Source of the DNA: a virus
Direction: 5' to 3' (one strand)
Length of the DNA: 20,293 nucleotides
IMG/VR virus record: IMGVR_UViG_3300035698_007640
Span: 1-20,293 of that record
The position numbers and the translations under genes are program-made. Positions 1 to 5,506 of the stretch are shown here, one piece after another. The notes beneath the pieces were generated by a model. The model saw nothing but the letters and a program-made list of their open reading frames with translations. It did no database searches and was not told where the DNA came from. The stretch's first letter is position 1, and every line of letters begins with the position of its first letter.

Positions 1-4
1 CGTC

Positions 5-217
5 ATGGATAGAAAAGTTAGGCATTGTCCTTGCTGTGCATACACATTTAAAAACTTTAAGTGGCGTAAAACTTGGAAATATGATGGAGATGTAGCTTGT
101 TGTCCTAATTGTAGATTACCTAATCTTGAATGGAGATACTTCAACCCAAAAAGATTAACGGTAAGTAAGTTAAAAAATGAATATGGAATAACACCAGAAG
201 AAGCAAACATAATTTAA
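5..217 (+). CDS. Small Cys-rich putative zinc-binding protein
   Basis: A 70-residue protein of unknown function. It has two cysteine clusters, C8/C10/C11 and C32/C33/C36, in the arrangement of a zinc ribbon, between which lies a basic aromatic stretch (FKWRKTWKY). The metal binding is inferred from this pattern. The ATG is only four bases from the window edge and the frame is open to the edge, so the true start could lie upstream and no ribosome binding site can be judged. It is followed after 16 bases by another Cys-pair gene on the same strand, so both probably belong to one early or accessory operon. No family was recognised. Confidence 0.6.
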   Translation: MDRKVRHCPCCAYTFKNFKWRKTWKYDGDVACCPNCRLPNLEWRYFNPKRLTVSKLKNEYGITPEEANII

Positions 218-233
218 TTAAGGAGAAATAACA

Positions 234-542
234 ATGGAAGAAATAATTATAACATGTGATATATGCAATAAAATCATTGATACTTCTAATTGGGAAGATA
301 AAGCAGGAGCATTATATATAAAACACAGTCAATCTTCACAGAATATTCTTAAAAACCTTAAAAATGCAGAAGGGAATTTTCAAAGAGTAGAAATAAAACT
401 AAATGATTTGTGTTATGATTGTCAACGAAAAACATCTAATGCATTGTCAAAGATGATTACAGATTTAAAACGGGAGAGAGAAGGAGTAATATTATGTTGG
501 TTCCATACAGCGGTAAGGGAAAGAGGACTAAACTACAAATGA
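234..542 (+). CDS. Putative zinc-binding phage protein
   Basis: A 102-residue protein of unknown function. It begins with a Cys pair (C8-D-I-C11) and has a second pair further on (C60-Y-D-C63), which together would make a four-cysteine zinc site separated by a polar region. The start is well supported: AAGGAG lies eight bases before the ATG. The last 17 codons overlap the start region of a short membrane protein gene in another frame, whose own AAGGAG sits inside this gene. The C-terminal tail from about residue 80 is therefore constrained by two uses of the DNA. Function is not known. The metal site is an inference from spacing only. Confidence 0.65.
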   Translation: MEEIIITCDICNKIIDTSNWEDKAGALYIKHSQSSQNILKNLKNAEGNFQRVEIKLNDLCYDCQRKTSNALSKMITDLKREREGVILCWFHTAVRERGLNYK

Positions 543-637
543 TAAAACACGTTAGTATCTGGGTGATTGCGTTTGGCGGGTGTGTCGGCATCTGGATATT
601 AACAGCAATTTTTTTAAATATATTATTAACTAAGTAA
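494..637 (+). CDS. Short single-pass membrane protein (47 aa)
   Basis: A 47-codon gene that starts inside the preceding gene. Its ATG is preceded by a strong AAGGAG about eight bases upstream, which is the main reason for calling it. The protein has a basic N-terminus (about residues 8-19, with K8, K10, R11, K13 and K18) followed by a hydrophobic segment at about residues 21-44 (SIWVIAFGG to LNILL), and it ends TK. This is the pattern of a small inner-membrane protein. Many phages carry such proteins for lysis, superinfection exclusion or host takeover, but nothing here decides which. Its stop codon lies inside a perfect 16-base palindrome. Confidence 0.6.
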   Translation: MLVPYSGKGKRTKLQMIKHVSIWVIAFGGCVGIWILTAIFLNILLTK

Positions 638-648
638 GTATACTTACT
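633..648. promoter_or_regulatory. Perfect 16-bp palindrome, possible operator
   Basis: AGTAAGTATACTTACT is identical to its reverse complement. It overlaps the stop codon of the short membrane protein gene and ends 22 bases before the exonuclease ATG. It is followed by the AT-rich stretch ATATATAA, which could serve as a -10 element. A dimeric repressor site is the simplest reading. No trailing T-run follows, so it is not a standard terminator. Confidence 0.4.
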
Positions 649-670
649 ATATATAAGGGAGTACTCGATT

Positions 671-1258
671 ATGGAGATTGAACAAGACGTTAAAACGCTT
701 TTTATTGACACCAAAACAACCGGATTGCTCGCGTGGAAGCACGATATTATTCAGCTTGCGTACATTGTTGATATTAACGGTGAAGTGAAAGACGAAGGAC
801 ACCTATTTATTCAGCCGTGTGATTTTACTACTGTTCAAGAAAGAGCATTAAAGGTTTCTGGAACTACACTACAACAGCTTGCTGATTATACGCCATCAGG
901 CGAAGCGTATGAGACTTTCGTGGAAGCATTATCCGTACACGTTGACCGCTTTAATAAAAATGATAAGTTCTCACCGGCCGGGTATAACATATCATTTGAT
1001 GTAGATTTCCTCATCCAATTCTTTAAGAAGAACGGGGATAAATATTATGGCAGTTTCTTTTCGTGGACTAAGATAGACCCGATGTACATTCTGTATTATT
1101 TAAACTTCATGGGTGTTATTAAACTACCGGACTTTAAACTTGCGACAGCGTGTACTTATTTTGGTATTGAGACCGATGCTCATAATGCGTTAAGTGATAT
1201 TCGAGCGACGAGAGAATTAACCTATATATTAAAGGACCAGTTAAAATGGACAAAGTAG
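671..1258 (+). CDS. DEDDh-family 3'-5' exonuclease-like protein, altered Exo I motif
   Basis: A 195-residue protein resembling the DnaQ-like DEDDh exonucleases, which remove nucleotides from 3' ends using two metal ions. Exo I reads FIDTKTTGL at residues 11-19. The family normally has D-x-E-T-T-G, so D13 is present but the second metal-binding acid is Lys15. Exo II (GYNISFDVDFL) keeps D110. Exo III (HNALSD) keeps H171 and D176. Length fits a stand-alone phage exonuclease domain. A GGGAG site lies about ten bases before the ATG. The stop overlaps the next gene by 13 bases. With K15 the enzyme may be inactive or act as a nucleic-acid-binding protein. The fold assignment is firm, the activity is not. 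Confidence 0.85.
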   Translation: MEIEQDVKTLFIDTKTTGLLAWKHDIIQLAYIVDINGEVKDEGHLFIQPCDFTTVQERALKVSGTTLQQLADYTPSGEAYETFVEALSVHVDRFNKNDKFSPAGYNISFDVDFLIQFFKKNGDKYYGSFFSWTKIDPMYILYYLNFMGVIKLPDFKLATACTYFGIETDAHNALSDIRATRELTYILKDQLKWTK

Positions 1259-1398
1259 ATTCAATACAAAAAAGACTTAACCTGAGTAAAAAGGTTAAAC
1301 TTAAGAAAGCCCAAAAATGGCATAATAGGATTAATGTAGAAGTAAAGATAACTGAAAGTATCAAACGAAACAAACGAAAGGCTTTAGGTGGTGTCTGA
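1246..1398 (+). CDS. Small basic protein (50 aa)
   Basis: A 50-codon gene that starts inside the last codons of the exonuclease gene in a different frame. AAAGGA lies nine bases before the ATG, which supports real initiation. The product is very rich in Lys and Arg (for example KKVKLKKAQKWHNR and KRNKRK) and has no hydrophobic segment, so it may bind nucleic acid. The overlap suggests translation coupled to the exonuclease. No family was recognised. Confidence 0.5.
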   Translation: MDKVDSIQKRLNLSKKVKLKKAQKWHNRINVEVKITESIKRNKRKALGGV

Positions 1399-1402
1399 TA
1401 AG

Positions 1403-1429
1403 GTAAAAGTTTTACGATTTTTCTTTTAC
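1403..1429. other. Short palindrome and stem in intergenic gap
   Basis: The gap between the small basic gene and the membrane protein gene contains GTAAAAGTTTTAC, an odd-length perfect palindrome. Its left arm GTAAAAG can alternatively pair with CTTTTAC at 1423-1429. There is no T-run as expected for a terminator. It could be an operator or a weak RNA stem. AT-rich palindromes of this size can arise by chance. Confidence 0.25.
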
Positions 1430-1503
1430 ACGAAAATGGCAGCGGTATTTACTCCAACCGTGGATCTGCCTAAAGTCTTTCACTAAAACAAAGGAGGTTG
1501 TAA

Positions 1504-1992
1504 GTGATAGTATTTATACTGTTAACATCATTATCAGCGTTACTGTACAGACTCGGCGGGTGGGGTAATGAAGGCCGTGAGAAATACCCTAATCTTCCAC
1601 ACAATTTATTCGATACCAAAGCCCGCGATATAGGGTGCTCAATATGTAGAGTGTTATTAATGTTGTCTATGGGAATACAAGGACCATGGTGGGTATACCT
1701 GCTTTCATTCCTTGGTACATTCGGGGCACTGACTACGTACTGGGATTTTATGTTCAATAATAGAGACAATTTCTTTATGCACGGATTTATGTTAGGTATT
1801 GCTTATATCTGGTTTCCGATATTTACTGATGTGACGTGGTTAGGGTTCGGCGTTATGACAGCCGTATTAACTATCGGTATGGGAATGTGGTCTCTTTTTA
1901 TCGGCAAAGATTGGATCGAAGAGGGCGGCCGCGGCGCTATTCTTCAAATCGGGACATTAGGAATGATTATAGGATTAATGGTTACTGCTTAA
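1504..1992 (+). CDS. Polytopic membrane protein of unknown function
   Basis: A 162-residue protein that starts with GTG, chosen because AAGGAGG sits six to seven bases upstream. Hydrophobic segments appear at about residues 1-18, 47-75, 90-106, 110-133 and 145-162, so four to five membrane passes are likely. Between the first two lies a polar, conserved-looking segment (PHNLFDTKARDIGCSICR) with two cysteines, C45 and C48. Aromatic and glycine-rich loops (GGWGNEG, GPWWVY) are typical of integral membrane proteins. The function is not recognised. It could be an envelope-modifying or exclusion protein, but that is speculation. It is followed closely by a zinc-ribbon gene. Confidence 0.75.
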   Translation: MIVFILLTSLSALLYRLGGWGNEGREKYPNLPHNLFDTKARDIGCSICRVLLMLSMGIQGPWWVYLLSFLGTFGALTTYWDFMFNNRDNFFMHGFMLGIAYIWFPIFTDVTWLGFGVMTAVLTIGMGMWSLFIGKDWIEEGGRGAILQIGTLGMIIGLMVTA

Positions 1993-2002
1993 GGGGGTGA
2001 TA

Positions 2003-2389
2003 ATGGGAAATTGTAAAAGGTGCGGTAAAAAAGTTAAATCGTTTAATTCGGTCTACGGGTTCTGCGATAAGTGCCATCAAATGTTTCTGCCAAGACTCAG
2101 CGAATTAATTAAGACCTTTATTGAATATGAAAAACATACAGTTTCGTTTTCAGTAAAGAAATATAATTTTGTAAAGAAAAGGATTAATTTGGTAACGAAA
2201 GCCTGTCCTATGCCGTTTTATAGAGAACAGTATAAACTACGGGGCTCGCAAAGGTTAATACGTCTTGCGAGAAAGGATCTTGGTTATTCTGAAAAGACAA
2301 TCGACCTTGATATTTATTCAAGTATACATAGAGCGTACTTGAAGATTATTAACAATGATAAAAAAAGGAGGATACGGCATGATGTATAA
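2003..2389 (+). CDS. Zinc-ribbon-like phage protein
   Basis: A protein of 128 residues with an N-terminal four-cysteine ribbon: C4-K-R-C7 and C21-D-K-C24. The rest is basic and helical in appearance, with many Lys and Arg residues, which suggests nucleic-acid or protein binding. The ATG at 2003 is preferred over an in-frame GTG at 1997 because the GTG lies inside the AAGGGGGTGA ribosome binding site itself. The end overlaps the next gene by 11 bases. Function unknown. Confidence 0.65.
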   Translation: MGNCKRCGKKVKSFNSVYGFCDKCHQMFLPRLSELIKTFIEYEKHTVSFSVKKYNFVKKRINLVTKACPMPFYREQYKLRGSQRLIRLARKDLGYSEKTIDLDIYSSIHRAYLKIINNDKKRRIRHDV

Positions 2390-2573
2390 ATACAGGATAG
2401 AAGTAATGAAAAAGAAAAGGTCTAAAAAGGCATGGTGGAGAATCAGGTCAACAAACGGTAATATAATTTGCCATAGCGAAATGTACTCCGACCTTTCAAT
2501 GGCTAAAAGAACGGCTAAACAAGTTCACAACAGTTTATTTGAAAGCAAAATCGAAGTTATTGAAGAAAAATAA
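2379..2573 (+). CDS. DUF1508 (YegP-like) domain protein
   Basis: A 64-residue protein with a single domain like DUF1508/YegP: the core reads WWRIRSTNGNIICHSEMYSD, which matches the usual W-x-R-x-x-x-x-N-G-x-x-x-x-x-S-E-x-Y-x-S pattern. The biochemical role of this family is not established. The start at 2379 is chosen over an in-frame ATG at 2355 because the strong AAAGGAGG lies between them, seven bases before 2379. The reading frame ends shortly before the operon terminator. Phage copies of the domain exist, but why a phage carries it is unknown. Confidence 0.7.
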   Translation: MMYKYRIEVMKKKRSKKAWWRIRSTNGNIICHSEMYSDLSMAKRTAKQVHNSLFESKIEVIEEK

Positions 2574-2597
2574 GGTTTTAAAGCGTATTAATAAAAG

Positions 2598-2629
2598 AAA
2601 AGGCATATCGAAATTGATATGCCTTTTTT
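2598..2629 (+). terminator. Intrinsic terminator, probably bidirectional
   Basis: A perfect 12-base stem (AAAAGGCATATC paired with GATATGCCTTTT) encloses the loop GAAATT and ends in a run of six T on the plus strand. An A-rich flank on the left gives a T-rich tail on the minus strand too. It lies 24 bases after the last plus-strand gene, where the two convergent operons meet, so it can stop transcription from both sides. Confidence 0.9.
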
Positions 2630-2632
2630 CGT

Positions 2633-2748
2633 GTGTGACGTCGCCGTGGTTGAACGTTTAAAATCGCTATGTCGTGATACGTTTTTTTAATAATAATCGT
2701 ATACGGTGTCATATCCATTGATTTTTACACACAAAAACGACGTTACAC
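2633..2748. repeat. Long imperfect inverted repeat at the convergent junction
   Basis: The outer arms GTGTGACGTCG (2633-2643) and CGACGTTACAC (2738-2748) pair over 11 positions with one G-T. Further in, TAAAATC can pair with GATTTT(T)A, TATG with CATA, and ATACG with CGTAT, around an AT-rich loop at about 2682-2697. The gap without genes (2574-2756) is thus mostly terminator plus this element. It may be a structured RNA end for the late transcript, a processing site, or an att- or origin-like element. Confidence 0.45.
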
Positions 2749-2756
2749 CATATATA

Positions 2757-2939
2757 TTATTTTTTTGCCGGAAAAATTGATTTTATTGCTTTTGCAATGA
2801 TTTTTACTAAATTATCATCCCATTTCCAAGGCGTTAAATCTGAAACTGCACGTAATGCTTGCTCAACCAACCATGCCGCTGCTGCTATCGCAACCCAGTT
2901 CTGCTGTACGTAAGCTGCAAGTTCTTTTATAAAACCCAT
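2757..2939 (-). CDS. Small membrane protein, holin candidate
   Basis: A 60-residue protein at the distal end of the late operon. It has an Ala- and Trp-rich helix at about residues 14-33 (QNWVAIAAAAWLVEQALRAV), a middle segment DLTPWKWDDNLVKII, and a Lys-rich C-terminus. Short phage proteins with a hydrophobic helix followed by a P-W-K-W-D-D motif are often found in lysis cassettes, so a holin or holin-like role is a reasonable guess. No endolysin is visible beside it, which weakens the guess. GGAGG lies seven bases before the ATG, which overlaps the previous stop as TAATG. Confidence 0.6.
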   Translation of the reverse strand: MGFIKELAAYVQQNWVAIAAAAWLVEQALRAVSDLTPWKWDDNLVKIIAKAIKSIFPAKK

Positions 2940-3217
2940 TAGACACCCTCCTTATTTTTAATCGTCGTTGCTTTTTGAACCGTCTGTTTTTTGGGCTCAA
3001 TTTTGCCGAGAAGAAAATTCAACTTTTTATATTGTTTATAATTAAATGATAAAGTCTCGCGAATAACATCAATCACTTTCTCTTTATCATATGGGTCCTC
3101 TTTTAATAAGTTTGTTGATACAAATGTGAGCCGGAGATATTGTTTATAATTAAAGGCCTTAATTGCTTTAAGTTCTAACGCCATCTGATCTTTGTCAATA
3201 TCTCCATTATTGTTCAT
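2939..3217 (-). CDS. Hypothetical protein with internal FNYKQY repeat
   Basis: A 92-residue soluble protein of unknown function. The motif FNYKQY occurs twice (residues 22-27 and 58-63), each followed by a similar helix (LRLTFVSTNLL and KKLNFLLGKI), so the protein looks like two copies of a 36-residue unit. The Lys-rich tail from residue 75 is probably disordered. GGAG lies seven bases before the ATG, inside the end of the preceding gene, and the two overlap by 11 bases. Confidence 0.6.
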   Translation of the reverse strand: MNNNGDIDKDQMALELKAIKAFNYKQYLRLTFVSTNLLKEDPYDKEKVIDVIRETLSFNYKQYKKLNFLLGKIEPKKQTVQKATTIKNKEGV

Positions 3218-3569
3218 TTGGTATCTCCTCTATTGTTCCTGTTTCAGTTCCGTTTTGAGTATCAGATTCTGATACCAATGATACTAAGTGTAACATTAAT
3301 GCTTCTTGCTTTGCTTCATATACTGAAATCATAATAGTTGATTTACTTATTTTATGAACTGCAGAAAAAAATTTCTTTCTACTCTTTTTTAATTTCTCTT
3401 TTTTCTCATCACCATTTATTGTTTCTGTCCAATATAAGGTATCCCCGCGTTCAGCAGAATCTAACAGTATCGCCCATTGTTCTGTAAATATTCGATATTG
3501 TTCTTTCTTCTTATTATTGTATTGTGTTATTTCTGAGAGTATATGCCGGTCTACATCAATGAGCGCCAT
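3207..3569 (-). CDS. Hypothetical protein
   Basis: A 120-residue protein of unknown function, read from the ATG at 3569. That start is preferred over one ten codons upstream because GGAGG is placed directly before it (GGAGGATAATAATG) and the upstream codons would run into the preceding gene. The middle is rich in Lys and Glu (DEKKEKLKKSRKK) and probably helical, and the C-terminus is acidic and Thr-rich. There is no signal peptide or membrane segment. It lies between two small genes in the fibre-to-lysis part of the operon. Confidence 0.6.
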   Translation of the reverse strand: MALIDVDRHILSEITQYNNKKKEQYRIFTEQWAILLDSAERGDTLYWTETINGDEKKEKLKKSRKKFFSAVHKISKSTIMISVYEAKQEALMLHLVSLVSESDTQNGTETGTIEEIPNEQ

Positions 3570-3571
3570 TA

Positions 3572-3853
3572 TTATCCTCCGGTTGCTGAATGTACCCAAA
3601 AACCTAAAACTATTCCACCAAGAATAGTACCGATAACTAACCCCCTGAATATTACTAATTGATTTAAAAACCCAGCCATTCTTTCTATATGAGTTTCACA
3701 CGGTAAATTATCAAGTTTTTCAAGCTTCGTAAAAATTACCGAAATAACTTTTTTATCTTCTTTCCTACTCCTTAAATTTTCTTCGTGGCGTTCAGATTGT
3801 TTAGTCTCTATCTGGACAATCTTGTTGTATATTTTTTGAGCATCACCATTCAA
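3572..3853 (-). CDS. Coiled-coil protein with C-terminal membrane anchor (XhlA-like layout)
   Basis: A 93-residue protein starting with TTG, chosen because GAGGAGG lies five bases upstream and no in-frame ATG is near. Residues 1-50 are charged and heptad-like (KIYNKIVQIETKQSERHEENL), and a membrane helix spans about residues 69-88 (IFRGLVIGTILGGIVLGFWV). This coiled-coil plus tail-anchor layout is seen in XhlA-type and similar phage lysis accessory proteins, whose role is to work with a holin. The assignment rests on architecture and position, not on a clear sequence match. Confidence 0.6.
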   Translation of the reverse strand: MNGDAQKIYNKIVQIETKQSERHEENLRSRKEDKKVISVIFTKLEKLDNLPCETHIERMAGFLNQLVIFRGLVIGTILGGIVLGFWVHSATGG

Positions 3854-3873
3854 GAATACCTCCTCTTGTTAAG

Positions 3874-4869
3874 CTATGTCCTTTTGTAAAGTTTAGCGTA
3901 ACCGGTTGCGTTCTGTGCAGTATTAATATCTAAGTTACCAATATCGCCAGTAGCATTTGAATAATACCCAGCAAAATCAACGAACGCGAAATCAGCATCG
4001 CCGGTAACTCTAAACACCAATCTTCCAGTTACAGTAATCTTTATACTACCACCAACATCAGTAGTTTCAATGTCAAGGTACCCTTTAATATATGTTGCAC
4101 TTTTAACTGTTGCTAAAAGAAGCGTTGCTTGATTAGCCGCTTGAGTACTTATTGCTGTTCCGCCTAAATCTATACCTTGATGAATATAATTCCATCCATC
4201 AGCTGTCATACTGACTGAATCGTCAATATTAACAACTGAATCAGCCGCGAAAGTATGAAGAACAAAAACTAAATGATACCTACTACTCGCCGCTATTGTT
4301 AAACTCATCTGTTTATCAGCGCTTACTGAACCAGAATCACTAAGTTCATAATCACCGGAAGAATCTGCCCATATAGGATTAGCCGCTGCGCCTTGTGTCT
4401 TAAGGAACTGTCCATCTGTGCCAACACCTAACGCTGAAATAACACCGGCCGCTGAGAAATAAATAATAGATCCTTGAGCCTGACCTGAATAATCACTTCC
4501 TAACCCGCCGTTAGCTTCTGCTAATTGACCTGTTACATTAGCGAGCGCTAAGTAATAACTGCCTTCCTGCCCGTCTAGCTGATCTGCATTCTTACCAGTT
4601 AACGTGTCGGGTATGTTTGCAAGAGGTAAATCACCGGCACCGGCTGGAACATTGTTCAATGAATATAATGCCGAACCAGAAACTTTATCACTCGAAGTAA
4701 TAGCCGCTAACTTCGTATCTGCAATCGCCGCATCTGACTTTACTTTTGCATTTGTAATCTGCAAATCCGTATCAGTTAATAAAGCGATAGCGTCCCAGTT
4801 CGCCCGTATTTGAGCCGGTGCGTTGATTAAAAGTCCATCATTAGCTGGTTTCGTTTCATCCCAAGCCAT
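3874..4869 (-). CDS. Tail fibre / receptor-binding protein
   Basis: A 331-residue protein placed after the tail tip gene. The N-terminus (WDETKPANDGLLINAPAQIRANWDAI, broken here only by description) is the kind of leader common on phage fibre proteins. The ADQLDGQEGSYYLA stretch at residues 95-108 is a fibre repeat motif known from many phages. GVGTDGQFLKTQ at 148-159 is another common fibre element. From about residue 175 the sequence is beta-rich and is probably the distal receptor-binding domain. It is likely to bind the host surface as a trimer. AAGGAGGTGA lies five bases before the ATG. Host range cannot be deduced from it. Confidence 0.8.
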   Translation of the reverse strand: MAWDETKPANDGLLINAPAQIRANWDAIALLTDTDLQITNAKVKSDAAIADTKLAAITSSDKVSGSALYSLNNVPAGAGDLPLANIPDTLTGKNADQLDGQEGSYYLALANVTGQLAEANGGLGSDYSGQAQGSIIYFSAAGVISALGVGTDGQFLKTQGAAANPIWADSSGDYELSDSGSVSADKQMSLTIAASSRYHLVFVLHTFAADSVVNIDDSVSMTADGWNYIHQGIDLGGTAISTQAANQATLLLATVKSATYIKGYLDIETTDVGGSIKITVTGRLVFRVTGDADFAFVDFAGYYSNATGDIGNLDINTAQNATGYAKLYKRT

Positions 4870-4874
4870 TTATC

Positions 4875-5267
4875 TCACCTCCTTTTAATTTTCTTACGTG
4901 CTATCTTTTTTCTTAATCGAGGGCGGGTATCAGGTGTTTTTTTAAACCTTGAATTTAAACCCCCATCTACAATAGCGTTATTTTGTAGATTATGAGCAAT
5001 CGCCATTATATCGTGTAATTTTATTCCGTGGTCCCGTAACTCATCCATCCAGCAACATTCGTGGAAGCTCATGCTCTTAGAATAGTTGTCGGCTTGTTCC
5101 TTGCATTTGAAGATTGGCGGTATTTGTGCAATATACCGCTGAAGAACAAGCGCCGGTTGAACGAGGACATAACATAAATCTTTGATTGGCAGACCGCACC
5201 GGTTACACGTTACTGTTAATGGTACCGTTGCCGGTTCTTTTTTACTTGATACTTTTTGATTGGACAT
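4875..5267 (-). CDS. Cys/His-rich protein with basic tail
   Basis: A 130-residue protein of unknown function. It has a zinc-ribbon-like first half: C21-N-R-C24, C32, C55 and H69-E-C71-C72. The C-terminal 25 residues are strongly basic (RPRLRKKIARKKIKRR), suggesting binding to nucleic acid or to an acidic surface. GGAGG lies six bases before the ATG, inside the end of the preceding gene. It lies between the tip protein and the fibre, where phages often carry fibre assembly factors, so a chaperone role is possible but not shown. Confidence 0.6.
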   Translation of the reverse strand: MSNQKVSSKKEPATVPLTVTCNRCGLPIKDLCYVLVQPALVLQRYIAQIPPIFKCKEQADNYSKSMSFHECCWMDELRDHGIKLHDIMAIAHNLQNNAIVDGGLNSRFKKTPDTRPRLRKKIARKKIKRR

Positions 5268-5496
5268 CCTTTACCTCCATATTCTCGGACACGCAACTGT
5301 GCCGTGACGCGCTGTTGACAATTTCAAGCATTTCTTTTTTATCAACAACATTATTAATGCCTATTGAATATACTTTAGGGTCTACGCTTCCATTATCTTT
5401 TTCGATTTGATATTGAAATATGCTTCGTAAGAAAACACCGGTATCGTCGTATTCAATCGTTACTCTTCTCGGTAAAATATTCTTTTTATTTGCCAT
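5242..5496 (-). CDS. Hypothetical protein
   Basis: An 84-residue protein of unknown function, starting at the ATG at 5496, where AAGGAG sits six to seven bases upstream. Longer readings of the frame would run inside the tip gene without a ribosome binding site and are not used. The sequence looks like a small alpha/beta domain (RRVTIEYDDTGVFLRSIFQY, then VVDKKEMLEIVNSA). It overlaps the next gene by 26 bases. No family was recognised. Confidence 0.6.
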   Translation of the reverse strand: MANKKNILPRRVTIEYDDTGVFLRSIFQYQIEKDNGSVDPKVYSIGINNVVDKKEMLEIVNSASRHSCVSENMEVKDVQSKSIK

Positions 5497-5506
5497 TAAA
5501 ATCTCC

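Noticed and set aside
1436-1486. A 16-codon open frame (MAAVFTPTVDL...) in the gap before the membrane protein gene
   Set aside because: It has no ribosome binding site and is too short to support.
1134-1769. Minus-strand open frames in the left region
   Set aside because: They oppose plus-strand genes with good ribosome binding sites and recognisable content. Their products are hydrophobic or low-complexity shadows.
2757-3853. Complete lysis cassette
   Set aside because: Holin-like and coiled-coil membrane proteins are present, but no endolysin with catalytic motifs is visible, so a full cassette cannot be claimed.
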